A DNA stretch of 46,470 nt from Erwinia oleae (lineage in GTDB: Bacteria; Pseudomonadota; Gammaproteobacteria; Enterobacterales; Enterobacteriaceae), in assembly GCF_000770305.1 (NCBI RefSeq), contig NZ_JNVB01000031.1:1-46470 (forward strand), in the 5' to 3' direction. Under the pieces are notes generated by a model. It worked only from the letters and a program-made list of their open reading frames with translations, was not told where the DNA came from and ran no database searches. The position numbers and the translations under genes are program-made. Positions 19,028 through 27,483 of this stretch are shown piece after piece (position 1 is the first letter of the stretch; every line of letters starts with the position of its first letter).

Positions 19028-21018
19028 TGTTTTTTTCCGTCCATGTTATAGACCGTGCGTTGCCAGCGCAGATCGGGCCGGTGAGGGAAACTGAGCGTCT
19101 CTGATGGAGACGCGCCACCGATAATCAGGCCGCGGTCGTTGAGCTTAATAGCATTCCAGTGCGTTGAGCAGTGGATATAAGGCGCAATCAACGCAATTTC
19201 CTCGGCGGTGAACGCGTCATAAAACTGCTTTTTACACGCTGCTCTGGCCTGCGCCAGCGCTTTGTCGCAAAGTGGCTGGAGCTCAGCAGGCAGTGCCAGA
19301 GCGGGGTTTTCTGAATCAAGTGGATCAAACACCACGCCCGCCCCGGTGGCGGCTTCAATCATTACCCGTAAAGCCACCTTCGACCAGTCATTTTTAACCC
19401 GCCGGTTACGCACCGCCAGCGCGGCAAAGCTGCGTTTCTGCATATTACCGTAGCGATCCAGCGGCATCCGATCGTCTGACCAGGTTTCAATCACCACCTC
19501 CTGGTTGCGCAGCAACGGCGCCATAGCGGGGGCGTAGTGAAGATCCACCCGTTCGCTGCGCACTGTGCGCCACACCCGCGTGTGTTCATCAGGCCGCTGA
19601 AGCGGCACCGTTTCTCCGTACGGGCGGGAGAGAAAGAGATCTTCGCGTACCAGCGGCAGGTAACCACCGCCAATATCGGCATGGACACCGGGCAGCGACA
19701 TCTCAGGCCAGGCAGGGCTGACGCTGTTAAGGGCAAAGTTGAAACGGCATTCGTGCCGTGCCGTAAGGTGGAACACTTTTTCCGCCACGCCGGGACGCAG
19801 GCGAAGCCTGACGCTTCCCGTATCTGCGCTGTGCGGATTCAGGCCGTTTGTGGCGGTGCCGATGGCGGCGACGGTGTCAAAGATGCCGATAAAACGGGTT
19901 ACGCCGCAGGGCGCACCGCTGTAATCGACGTCCGCCATTCCCTCACGAATAGCGCTGGCCAGCGCGGTGTCCTGCGCCTGTACGCGATTGGCAAAATGAC
20001 GTGCGGCTGCCGCACCGCGACTGAAGCCAAAGATATCGAATTTGAGCGCTATGATTTTAAAAGGGGAGTTCAGGTTGTCGCGGACGGTATTAATTGCGCC
20101 AGCCAGTTCAGCAATCGCCCGATCGGTTTTCGCCAGCACCCCGGTGTCGGAGATTCCCATTCCTATACCCAAAACTCGATCGGGCTCTCCATTAACCGTG
20201 CCTGTTCCCTCAACATATACAGTTCGTTGTATGCAGCCATTTACCGGCGAGATCATTTGCCTGTACAACGTACTCAACCAGTGTACGTTTGTGTAATAGC
20301 TGGTGTAGCTGAAAGCGCCTGTGCCGGAAACGCCCATTTTTTCATGCGCCGTTTCGGCCAGAATGGATTCAACATCTTCATTATCGATCCGGAAATGCTC
20401 ACCGCTACATGCGGCAAGCATGTTTCTGACGTTCACCGCGTTATTGCCGGTGCCGTCGAAGAAAATTCCCACCACCAGCGTGACCTCCTGCGGCAACAAT
20501 TCGCGGACAGCGCGCCGATAAGGTTCGGATGACACTGCCGGTTCGTCGGCAACGGAAGACCACCATTCGGGTCGGAAGGTTGCACGCGGTTTTCCGCCGC
20601 AATGGCTGTAATCCCGGCGTTGCACCGCCGCATCAAATGCGCTGACTATTTTGTCGATACGGCCAAACGTGAATGCTGAAGGGTCATGGCAAATCAGCTT
20701 TCCAAAGGCGTCAATGTAGAATAACCTTTCCGGCTGGCCGAACGGGTTGATTTTTACCACTTCTCCGCTGAAAAGCATGCATTTAAACTTTTCCTCCTCC
20801 CTGGTGTGACAAGGCTGGGGAGCCGCGCCATTAGGATTATAATCACGCAGGTACATATGCACGACTTTCTCGCTGTAGATGGCATCGTCAGAGAAGAGAT
20901 ACATGCGTTGGATGTCATGCCAGACTTTCCAGGGCGGAATAATACATTCAAAACTTTCCGGGGCGAGGTCTTGTCTGGGCAGGTAGTAAAGATCGTTTCC
21001 GGGCAGGTAAAGGCTCAT
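19024..21018 (-). CDS. Tle1-like DUF2235 lipase, probable type VI secretion effector
   Basis: 664-residue protein with a DUF2235 alpha/beta-hydrolase domain (about 180-460), as in Tle1 phospholipase effectors delivered by type VI secretion. Seen: VVGIFFDGTGNN at the domain start, nucleophile elbow GFSRGAAA with Ser333, GIFDTVAAIG with Asp381, and PGVHADIGGGY with His446 and Asp448, giving a complete-looking catalytic site. The N-terminal 170 residues have no recognised PAAR or Rhs domain and may carry the loading determinant. No type VI core, VgrG or Hcp gene is in the window, so the pair is an orphan here. ATG 21018 has AAGGAG eight bases upstream. Target lipid and delivery are not shown by the sequence. 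Confidence 0.82.
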   Translation of the reverse strand: MSLYLPGNDLYYLPRQDLAPESFECIIPPWKVWHDIQRMYLFSDDAIYSEKVVHMYLRDYNPNGAAPQPCHTREEEKFKCMLFSGEVVKINPFGQPERLFYIDAFGKLICHDPSAFTFGRIDKIVSAFDAAVQRRDYSHCGGKPRATFRPEWWSSVADEPAVSSEPYRRAVRELLPQEVTLVVGIFFDGTGNNAVNVRNMLAACSGEHFRIDNEDVESILAETAHEKMGVSGTGAFSYTSYYTNVHWLSTLYRQMISPVNGCIQRTVYVEGTGTVNGEPDRVLGIGMGISDTGVLAKTDRAIAELAGAINTVRDNLNSPFKIIALKFDIFGFSRGAAAARHFANRVQAQDTALASAIREGMADVDYSGAPCGVTRFIGIFDTVAAIGTATNGLNPHSADTGSVRLRLRPGVAEKVFHLTARHECRFNFALNSVSPAWPEMSLPGVHADIGGGYLPLVREDLFLSRPYGETVPLQRPDEHTRVWRTVRSERVDLHYAPAMAPLLRNQEVVIETWSDDRMPLDRYGNMQKRSFAALAVRNRRVKNDWSKVALRVMIEAATGAGVVFDPLDSENPALALPAELQPLCDKALAQARAACKKQFYDAFTAEEIALIAPYIHCSTHWNAIKLNDRGLIIGGASPSETLSFPHRPDLRWQRTVYNMDGKKQ

Positions 21019-21192
21019 ATCCAGCTCCTTCTGGATAATAAACAAGGTGATAGTTTACCTTTGAAATAAAATTGAATCAGAGTTTTTCAGCAGGTTAGCT
21101 ATAAAGATCACAAAAATTCTTATTTAAAAGGGATCTGAATATCATTGCATAACCTGCTGGTCAGCATGTTTTATCGAACGCGCTGACGCTTT
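21019..21192 (-). promoter_or_regulatory. AT-rich region upstream of the Tle1-like gene
   Basis: Gene-free stretch, more AT-rich than its surroundings. It carries a 10-bp perfect inverted repeat, CAGCAGGTTA (21088-21097) and TAACCTGCTG (21150-21159), with 52 bp between the arms. It must hold the promoter of the effector pair; no confident -10/-35 could be assigned. Confidence 0.4.
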
Positions 21193-21942
21193 TTAATCAA
21201 GCGAAGCGGCCAGCGCGACCGCGTCGCTGCCCGCAGGCGTGCGCATCGGCGTGGCGGGGTCGTTGACCGCCTGCCAGACCGCTTCCGCAACCTGCTGCGA
21301 CTGCGTCACTTCTTCCGTTGAGCTGGCCCATTCGCTAAAAATCCCCTCAGCCAGCGCGCTGTAAGCGTCGGGAATAGCGCCTGCCATACGCGCCTGCGCA
21401 TTCTGGCCGAAGCGGGTGGTTGGTGCGCGGCCCGGCAGCACCAGCCGCACGCGAACGTTGAACTGCGCCAGCTCAAGCGCCAGCGATTCGGTAAAGGCAT
21501 TCACCGCCGCCTTGCTGGCCGTATAAACAGAGAGCAGAGGCAGCGGCCTCAGCGTAACCGTTGAGGTAACGTTGACGATGACGCCGTCCTTACGCGTTCT
21601 GAACTGCGGCAGTACCGCCTGGGTCATGGCGATAGTGCCCAGCGTGTTCGTCGCAAATACCTCACGTATCGCCTCCATAGAAAATCCCTCAAGCGCGCCC
21701 AGCAGGCCGATACCGGCGTTATTCACCAGCGCATCAATCTCTCCGGCTGCTTCAATGGCTTGTTGAATGCTCTCCGCACTGGACACGTCCAGCGCGATCA
21801 GGCGCAGATTTTCGCTCTGCGGAAAGAGATCCTGATTTGGCGTACGCATGGTGGCGATCACCTTCCAGCCGCGATCGAGGAACCAGCGCGCCGTTTCATG
21901 ACCAAAGCCGGAAGAACAACCGGTAATCAGTATCGTTTTCAT
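21193..21942 (-). CDS. Short-chain dehydrogenase/reductase
   Basis: Classical SDR oxidoreductase of 249 residues. The Rossmann motif is TGCSSGFG (about 8-15), then NNAG at 74-77 and a catalytic set with Ser127, Tyr140 and Lys144 (YTASK). Substrate unknown. Three start codons lie in tandem (TTG 21948, ATG 21945, ATG 21942) behind GAAGGAG; 21942 gives the usual N-terminus MKTILITG and a six-base spacing. It is divergent from an AraC-type gene 96 bp away, which probably controls it. Such SDR/AraC pairs are common accessory modules in proteobacteria. Confidence 0.88.
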   Translation of the reverse strand: MKTILITGCSSGFGHETARWFLDRGWKVIATMRTPNQDLFPQSENLRLIALDVSSAESIQQAIEAAGEIDALVNNAGIGLLGALEGFSMEAIREVFATNTLGTIAMTQAVLPQFRTRKDGVIVNVTSTVTLRPLPLLSVYTASKAAVNAFTESLALELAQFNVRVRLVLPGRAPTTRFGQNAQARMAGAIPDAYSALAEGIFSEWASSTEEVTQSQQVAEAVWQAVNDPATPMRTPAGSDAVALAASLD

Positions 21943-22038
21943 CATCAACTCCTTCAGGTTTCAGAAAGAAAAGCCTAAGCGTTGAGCGCCGGACTGGCTA
22001 TAATTATCCGTCCGCATATTCTTTGCAGGAGTCCAGAG

Positions 22039-22977
22039 ATGATCGATCCATTAGCGGAAGTGGTGACGCTGTTACAACCCACCGCCCGTTACACAAAAGT
22101 GGTTAACGGTGCAGGTCGTTGGGGCGTAAGACGAACGGACGTCGCACAGCCTTTTTATTGTGCGGTGATGGAGGGTTGCTGCCGCTTAACGATTGACGGA
22201 TTTGCGCCCCTGCTGCTCAGACAGGGCGATTTTGTCCTGCTGCCCGCCGCCAGTGATTTCACCATGACCAGTGCGGAACTGCCTTCCCCTGCACACTTTG
22301 CCATTGCGCCGGTTACCCAGCCGGACGGCGAAATCAGATCGGGCGAGCAACATGGCCCAGCCGATGTCCGGCTGCTTATCGGCCATTGTGTCTTCGCGTC
22401 GCCCGACGCGGGACTGCTGGTTTCTCTTCTGCCGCAACAGATACATGTGCGCGGCGAAAGCCGTCTTGCCACGCTGGTGCAGCTGGTTGGCGATGAGTGG
22501 CGCGCCAGGCGCCCGGCGCGCGAGGTGATCCTGGCGCGTCTGCTTGAGGTGTTGCTGATCGAAGCACTGCGATCGTCCGACGGAACCGCCGCCACGCCGG
22601 GACTGATCGCAGGTCTGGCAGACGAACGGCTGGCGGTTGCGCTGCGTCAGATGCACGGCGATATCACCCGCAGCTGGACGATGGCAGAGCTGGCAAAAGC
22701 CGCCGCCATGTCGCGGTCGGCTTTCTTTGAACGATTCAGTCGCGCGATGGGCGTCGCGCCGATGGCCTATTTGCTTGCCTGGCGTATGGCCCGGGCAAAG
22801 CGTTTATTGTTGGGGGAAGAGAGTGTGGCCAGCGTTGCCGAACAAACGGGCTACCGTTCGGCAAGCGCCTTCAGCGTGGCCTTCAGCCGCTACGTGGGCA
22901 TCGCGCCAACGCGTTTCGCCTCGCTCAGTCAGCCGCAGCCAGAAGACACAGTTTTTCCGCAACCTGATACGATTTAA
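22039..22977 (+). CDS. AraC-family regulator with N-terminal cupin
   Basis: 312-residue regulator. The N-terminal half looks like the AraC cupin_6 ligand domain (GRWGVRRTDVAQPFYCAVMEG), and the C-terminal half carries two HTH motifs (about 215-305: WTMAELAKAAAMSRSAFFERF and VASVAEQTGYRSASAFSVAF). The ATG at 22039 has AGGAG seven bases upstream; the open frame runs 19 codons further. It is divergent from the SDR gene at 21942 and probably its regulator. Its last 53 bases overlap the 3' end of the convergent pepT gene. Confidence 0.88.
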   Translation: MIDPLAEVVTLLQPTARYTKVVNGAGRWGVRRTDVAQPFYCAVMEGCCRLTIDGFAPLLLRQGDFVLLPAASDFTMTSAELPSPAHFAIAPVTQPDGEIRSGEQHGPADVRLLIGHCVFASPDAGLLVSLLPQQIHVRGESRLATLVQLVGDEWRARRPAREVILARLLEVLLIEALRSSDGTAATPGLIAGLADERLAVALRQMHGDITRSWTMAELAKAAAMSRSAFFERFSRAMGVAPMAYLLAWRMARAKRLLLGEESVASVAEQTGYRSASAFSVAFSRYVGIAPTRFASLSQPQPEDTVFPQPDTI

Positions 22978-24157
22978 CAAACGAGGCAATCGGCAAAAAT
23001 TCAAATTTAGAGTGAAAGTTATGCGCGCCGGTAAAGAAATTGGGCGTCAGCAGGCCTTTTGCGGACAGGGCCGCGCCGTCGGTGCCGCCGCGCATCGGCG
23101 TGACTTTCGGTTCGATATCCAGCTGCCTCATTGCCTCAAAAATCAGATCGATTGCCCGGCGATCTTCGCCAACGGCATTGCTGATGTTGCTGTAGGTGTC
23201 GCTGAGAGTGAAGGTGACCTTGCCGGCGGGATAGTTCGCCGCAATTTTCTCCGCGACGTCGGCAATTTGCTGTTTCCGCTGCCGGAAAGAGGCCAGGTCA
23301 AAATCGCGAATTGACGCCTTCAGTCGCGCCTCACTGGCATTGGCGTTCATATCGTTAAACCAGATGTAGCCTTCGCGCCCTTCAGTGTGTTCCGGCGTCT
23401 GCTGACGATCAAAATGGCTGATAAAATCCCAGGCCATCAGCAGCGGATTAACCAGCACGTCTTTTGCTGACATAGGATGCGCGGTCACACCGGTAAAATG
23501 GATCTCGGCGGCGGCGGCATTAAAGTTCTCAAATACCACTTCACCCAGTTCACAGCAGTCAATGGTCCAGGCAAAATCGACGTTAAAGCGCGTTTCCAGA
23601 TCCAGCGCCTTTGCGCCGCGCAGGCCGATCTCTTCATCAGGTACGAAGGCCACCACGATGTCGCCGTGCGGCGTGGCATCGGTGAGGTTTTCCATCAACG
23701 TCATCACCACGGTGACCGCCGCTTTGTTGTCCGCGCCCAGCACGCTGGTGCCATCGCTGAAAATAATCTCCTGTCCTGCATAAGCGGCGATTTCGGGGTG
23801 GTCAGCGGCGCGTAGCCAGATATCCTGTTCGGCATTCAGGCAGAGATCGTCGCCCTCAAAACGCAGCGTTTGCGGGTGAATATGCGGCGAAAGCCCGACA
23901 TCAACGGTGTCAATATGGGTGATGAAGCCAATACGCGGCGCAGAAGGGCGATTGCCTGGCTTGACGGCGGTTACCGTGGCGAATTCATCGACAACCACCT
24001 CCTGAAGCCCCATTTCGCGCAGCTCTTCCGCCAGCATGGCGGCCATATCATGCTGACCGGGCGTGCTCGGCAGCACGTCCGATGCCGCGTTGCTCTGGCT
24101 GGTGACGGATAAATAACGATAAAAGCGGGAGGTAAGCTGTTCGGCCAGTGTGGTCAT
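22925..24157 (-). CDS. pepT: Peptidase T-like tripeptidase (M20 family)
   Basis: Zinc aminopeptidase of the M20B family, releasing the N-terminal residue of tripeptides in the cytosol. 410 residues against 408 in E. coli PepT, though clearly diverged from it. Metal and catalytic motifs are present in order: ITHIDTVD (first zinc His and Asp), SVLGADNKAA (bridging Asp), VPDEEIGLRG (catalytic Glu pair), WTIDCCELG (Asp) and FTGAHNFHSKFEF (last zinc His), with MRGGTDGA as the usual substrate loop. AGGA precedes the ATG. It ends inside the 3' end of the convergent AraC gene. A related M20 peptidase of other specificity is possible. Confidence 0.82.
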   Translation of the reverse strand: MTTLAEQLTSRFYRYLSVTSQSNAASDVLPSTPGQHDMAAMLAEELREMGLQEVVVDEFATVTAVKPGNRPSAPRIGFITHIDTVDVGLSPHIHPQTLRFEGDDLCLNAEQDIWLRAADHPEIAAYAGQEIIFSDGTSVLGADNKAAVTVVMTLMENLTDATPHGDIVVAFVPDEEIGLRGAKALDLETRFNVDFAWTIDCCELGEVVFENFNAAAAEIHFTGVTAHPMSAKDVLVNPLLMAWDFISHFDRQQTPEHTEGREGYIWFNDMNANASEARLKASIRDFDLASFRQRKQQIADVAEKIAANYPAGKVTFTLSDTYSNISNAVGEDRRAIDLIFEAMRQLDIEPKVTPMRGGTDGAALSAKGLLTPNFFTGAHNFHSKFEFLPIASFVKSYQVAEKLCLLAAAD

Positions 24158-24250
24158 GCTGTTTTCCTGTAAGCAGTAAGCGACAGGCCCTATTTACGGT
24201 CAGCTTCCAGGCGATTGCAAGCCTTCATCCGGCAAAGTGCTGAGACATAA

Positions 24251-24257
24251 CTATACT
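24251..24257 (+). promoter_or_regulatory. Probable sigma-S -10 element of osmC
   Basis: CTATACT, the preferred extended -10 of stress sigma factor promoters, lies 33 bp upstream of the osmC start. E. coli osmC is known to depend on sigma-S. No -35 of normal quality is present. Confidence 0.55.
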
Positions 24258-24289
24258 GAATACCTGTGTAAATCAAACGGGAGACAGAT

Positions 24290-24718
24290 ATGACCATTCA
24301 TAAGAAAGGGCAGGCACACTGGGAAGGTAATATTAAACAGGGTAAAGGCACGGTCTCTACCGAGAGCGGCGCGCTGAAAGAGCAGCCTTATGGTTTTAAT
24401 ACCCGTTTTGAGGGCAAGCCGGGCACCAACCCGGAAGAGCTGATTGGTGCGGCGCACTCCGCCTGCTTTTCAATGGCGCTTTCGCTGATGCTGGGCAATG
24501 AAGGCTATACGCCGGAGAGCATCGATACCGTGGCGGATGTTTCACTGGATAAAGTAGGCGAAGGCTTCAAAATCACCAAAGTTGCGCTGCAAAGCCGGGT
24601 GACACTACCAGGTATTGATGACGCGGCCTTCGAGAAAATCATTAATCAGGCCAAAGAGGGATGTCCGGTTTCTCAGTTAATGAATACGGAAATCACGCTC
24701 GATTACCAGCTGAACTGA
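24290..24718 (+). CDS. osmC: Peroxiredoxin OsmC
   Basis: Osmotically induced thiol peroxidase that reduces organic hydroperoxides. 142 residues, one shorter than E. coli OsmC. The two redox cysteines are present: Cys59 in GAAHSACFSMALS and Cys125 in AKEGCPVSQL. The N-terminal HKKGQAHWEGN and GFNTRFEG segments match the family. GGGAGA lies before the ATG and a sigma-S-like -10 upstream. A GC-rich hairpin follows the stop. Confidence 0.95.
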   Translation: MTIHKKGQAHWEGNIKQGKGTVSTESGALKEQPYGFNTRFEGKPGTNPEELIGAAHSACFSMALSLMLGNEGYTPESIDTVADVSLDKVGEGFKITKVALQSRVTLPGIDDAAFEKIINQAKEGCPVSQLMNTEITLDYQLN

Positions 24719-24725
24719 TCCCCAG

Positions 24726-24752
24726 CTTTCCCGTCCGCTACGGGCGGGAAAG
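24726..24752 (+). terminator. Hairpin after osmC
   Basis: CTTTCCCGTCC / GGGCGGGAAAG, an 11-bp stem with one G-U pair and a 5-nt loop. The U-run afterwards is poor, so termination may be partial. Confidence 0.5.
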
Positions 24753-24907
24753 TCCCTGCTTATTTATCCTGCCTTGCCAACATCCTGAAATATAACTAAA
24801 ACCAATAGCGCAAAACCGGTATTTTTGCTGGCTCCGTATCGCCGTAGCGATTAGATTGTTAAAGGCTCTGGACAGATAGAAAACAATCACAACGAGAGAA
24901 GATAACA

Positions 24908-26500
24908 ATGAAACGATCGCTATTACGGACGACCGTGGCCGCTTTGACGCTGGCGGTAGCCTCTGGCGCGGCGGCGAAGACGCTGGTTTTTTGCTCTGAA
25001 GGTTCACCAGAAAACTTCAATCCTCAGCTGTACACTTCCGGTACCAGCGTTGATGCCAGCGCGGTGCCCCTTTATAACCGGTTAGTTGATTTCAAACCCG
25101 GCACGACGGAACTGGTGCCGAGTCTGGCGGAAAGCTGGGAAGTCAGCCCGGATGGCAAGGTGTACACCTTCCATCTGCGCAAGGGCGTGAAATTCCACAG
25201 CAGCAAAACCTATAAACCAACGCGCGACTTCAACGCCGACGATGTCATTTTCTCGTTTATGCGGCAGAAAGATCCCAACAATCCCTATCACAAGGTTTCT
25301 AACGGCACCTATGCCAACTTCGAGAGCCTGGAGTTCGGTTCGCTGATCCAGAATATTGAGAAAGTGGATGACCATACGGTTCGCTTTACCCTGGCGCATG
25401 CCGAAGCGCCGTTTCTTGCCGATCTCGGCTGGTATTTCGCCTCCATTCTTTCCGCCGAATATGCCGACGCCATGCTCAAAGCGGGCACGCCGGAAAAAGT
25501 GGATCGTGATCCTGTCGGCACCGGCCCGTTTGAACTGGTGAGTTATCAGAAAGACGCCCGACTGTTGTTCCGCGCCTTTCCGGAATACTGGCAGGGTAAA
25601 GCGAAGCTGGATCGGCTGGTGTTCAGCATCACGCCGGACGCCTCGGTGCGTTTTGCCAAACTGGAGAAGAACGAGTGCCAGGTGATGCCGTTCCCGAATC
25701 CGGCCGACCTTAAGCGGATGAAGGAGAACAAAGACGTTACGCTGATGCAAAAAGCGGGGCTGAATACCGGTTTCCTCGCGTTTAATACACAAAAAGCGCC
25801 GCTGGATAACGTCAGGGTGCGACAGGCGCTCACCATGGCCATCAACAAGCCGGCCATTATTCAGGCGGTATTTCAGGGAACCGGCACCGTGGCGAAAAAC
25901 CTGCTGCCGCCGGGCGTCTGGAGCGCAGATCAGGATCTGAAAGATTATGACTATGCGCCTGATAAGGCGAAAGCGCTGCTGAAAGAGGCGGGGATCAAAG
26001 AGGGTACCACCATCGATCTATGGGCGATGCCGGTTCAGCGGCCTTACAACCCTAACGCGCGGCGCATGGCGGAGATGATTCAGGCCGACTGGGCAAAAGT
26101 CGGCATTAAAGCCAATATTGTCAGCTTTGAGTGGGGCGAGTACCTGAAAAGAGTGAAGAATGGCGAGCATCAGGCGGCGCTGATGGGCTGGACGACGGCG
26201 ACCGGCGATCCTGATAACTTCTTTGGTCCGTTGTTCAGTTGCACCTCGGCCAACGGCGGTTCCAATTCGTCGAAGTGGTGCTACAAGCCTTTTGAAACGG
26301 TCATCACCAGCGCGCGCGCCGAGCAGGATCATAACAAACGCATTCAGCTATACCGTCAGGCGCAGCAAATCATGCACGATCAGGCGCCTGCGGTAATGAT
26401 TGCTCACTCGACCATTTTCGAACCTGTTCGCAAAGAAGTGACCGGCTATGAAGTGGATCCTTTTGGCAAACATATTTTCTATCAGGTTGATCTCAAATAG
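24908..26500 (+). CDS. Periplasmic dipeptide-binding protein, DppA-like (solitary)
   Basis: Family 5 solute-binding protein for peptide import, also a possible heme- or chemotaxis-related binding protein as E. coli DppA is. 530 residues with a signal peptide cut after SGAAA (about residue 23). It is strongly DppA-like: LVFCSEGSPENFNPQLYTSGT near the start, here shown only in part, RNADDVIFSF-like DFNADDVIFSF, SITPDASVRFAKLEKNECQ and QRPYNPNARRMAEMIQADW. No dppBCDF genes follow; a hairpin and a convergent gene lie directly behind. It is either a relocated or an extra DppA that uses a permease encoded elsewhere. Confidence 0.9.
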   Translation: MKRSLLRTTVAALTLAVASGAAAKTLVFCSEGSPENFNPQLYTSGTSVDASAVPLYNRLVDFKPGTTELVPSLAESWEVSPDGKVYTFHLRKGVKFHSSKTYKPTRDFNADDVIFSFMRQKDPNNPYHKVSNGTYANFESLEFGSLIQNIEKVDDHTVRFTLAHAEAPFLADLGWYFASILSAEYADAMLKAGTPEKVDRDPVGTGPFELVSYQKDARLLFRAFPEYWQGKAKLDRLVFSITPDASVRFAKLEKNECQVMPFPNPADLKRMKENKDVTLMQKAGLNTGFLAFNTQKAPLDNVRVRQALTMAINKPAIIQAVFQGTGTVAKNLLPPGVWSADQDLKDYDYAPDKAKALLKEAGIKEGTTIDLWAMPVQRPYNPNARRMAEMIQADWAKVGIKANIVSFEWGEYLKRVKNGEHQAALMGWTTATGDPDNFFGPLFSCTSANGGSNSSKWCYKPFETVITSARAEQDHNKRIQLYRQAQQIMHDQAPAVMIAHSTIFEPVRKEVTGYEVDPFGKHIFYQVDLK

Positions 26501-26506
26501 GCCGCA

Positions 26507-26533
26507 GCGGCCTGCGCCTTAAACGCAGGCCGC
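26507..26533. terminator. Hairpin between dppA-like and the XRE regulator
   Basis: GCGGCCTGCG / CGCAGGCCGC, a perfect 10-bp stem with a 7-nt loop, filling the gap between two convergent genes. It lacks a U-run on either side, so it may act as an mRNA 3' stabiliser as much as a terminator. Confidence 0.5.
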
Positions 26534-27376
26534 TCATCCCGCGTGGCGGTTTTGCCGCCAGAGGTCAAGTATCCGGTCTACTTTTGAGCGATATTCCGCA
26601 TTCGCCGGTGTGTAAATAACCAGTCCCAAATCAGGCTGACCATCCAGCGTAAACGACGAATATTCAAACGCCAGATCGCCCACCAGTGGATGACGCGCGT
26701 GCTTAACGCCTTCGCCCTGATGCTGCACGTCATAGCTTTGCCAGAAGCGGCTGAACTCTGTACTGCTTTCGCTCAGCTCTTCGACCAGTTCCTTAACCTG
26801 TTCCAGCGCGCCCGCGCGAATAACCTCAGCACGAAATGCCGCCACGGCGGAAGCCGCATCGGCCTGCCAGTTAATCATCTTTTCGCGTACATGCGGATCG
26901 GTGAAAAGGATGCGCATAATATTGCGTTGTGGCACCGCCATCAGCGTGTAGTCTTTCAGTACTGCTCTGGCCGCGTCGTTCCAGGCAACAATGTCCCAGG
27001 TGGCGGTTCTGATCAGCGCGGGGCTGCGCTCCAGCGAATCCAGTACGCGCTGAAGCTGTTTCGAAACCTGTTCATCCTGCCGGTAGCGCGCCTGCGGTGG
27101 CCGTTGCTGCGCCAGCAAAAAGAGGTGTTCACGCTCTACGGCGCTGAGCCGCAGCGCCTGAGCCAGCCTGTCCAGCACCTCTGCGGACGGGGAGCCGCCG
27201 CGCCCCTGCTCAAGCCAGGTATACCAGGTGGCGCTGACGTTGGCGCGCTGTGCCACCTCTTCGCGGCGCAGGCCCGGCGTACGACGGCGGCGTGGTGAAA
27301 TACCAAAGCTCTCAGGATCGAGCTTTCCGCGACGATCTTTCAGGTAGTGTCCCAGCAGTTTGCAGTCCGGTATCAA
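26534..27376 (-). CDS. XRE-family regulator with MmyB-like ligand domain
   Basis: 280-residue transcriptional regulator. The N-terminal XRE HTH (about 10-75) has RRRRTPGLRREEVAQRANVS and WYTWLEQGRG, the signature of the MmyB/helix-turn-helix group. The C-terminal PAS-like domain (about 105-265) begins SPALIRTATWDIVAWNDAA and contains HPLVGDLAFEYSSF. In this group the C-terminal domain can bind fatty-acid-like ligands. The start is a TTG at 27376, supported by GAGGAG eight bases upstream and by the lack of a nearby in-frame ATG. No divergent partner gene is present, so its target is unclear. Confidence 0.85.
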   Translation of the reverse strand: MIPDCKLLGHYLKDRRGKLDPESFGISPRRRRTPGLRREEVAQRANVSATWYTWLEQGRGGSPSAEVLDRLAQALRLSAVEREHLFLLAQQRPPQARYRQDEQVSKQLQRVLDSLERSPALIRTATWDIVAWNDAARAVLKDYTLMAVPQRNIMRILFTDPHVREKMINWQADAASAVAAFRAEVIRAGALEQVKELVEELSESSTEFSRFWQSYDVQHQGEGVKHARHPLVGDLAFEYSSFTLDGQPDLGLVIYTPANAEYRSKVDRILDLWRQNRHAG

Positions 27377-27483
27377 CGTGTTTTCTCCTCAATAGCTTTG
27401 TAAAGCCTGGCTGGTTTTGGCGGCGGGTCAATGTATATTCTCACCGCGGGTTCGCCGCCAGGTTAATGCCTCCGGCATCATAC

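Noticed and set aside
19537-20532. 331-codon open frame antisense to the Tle1-like gene
   Set aside because: Length is impressive, but the opposite strand has a complete catalytic domain; the antisense product has no family resemblance or ribosome site.
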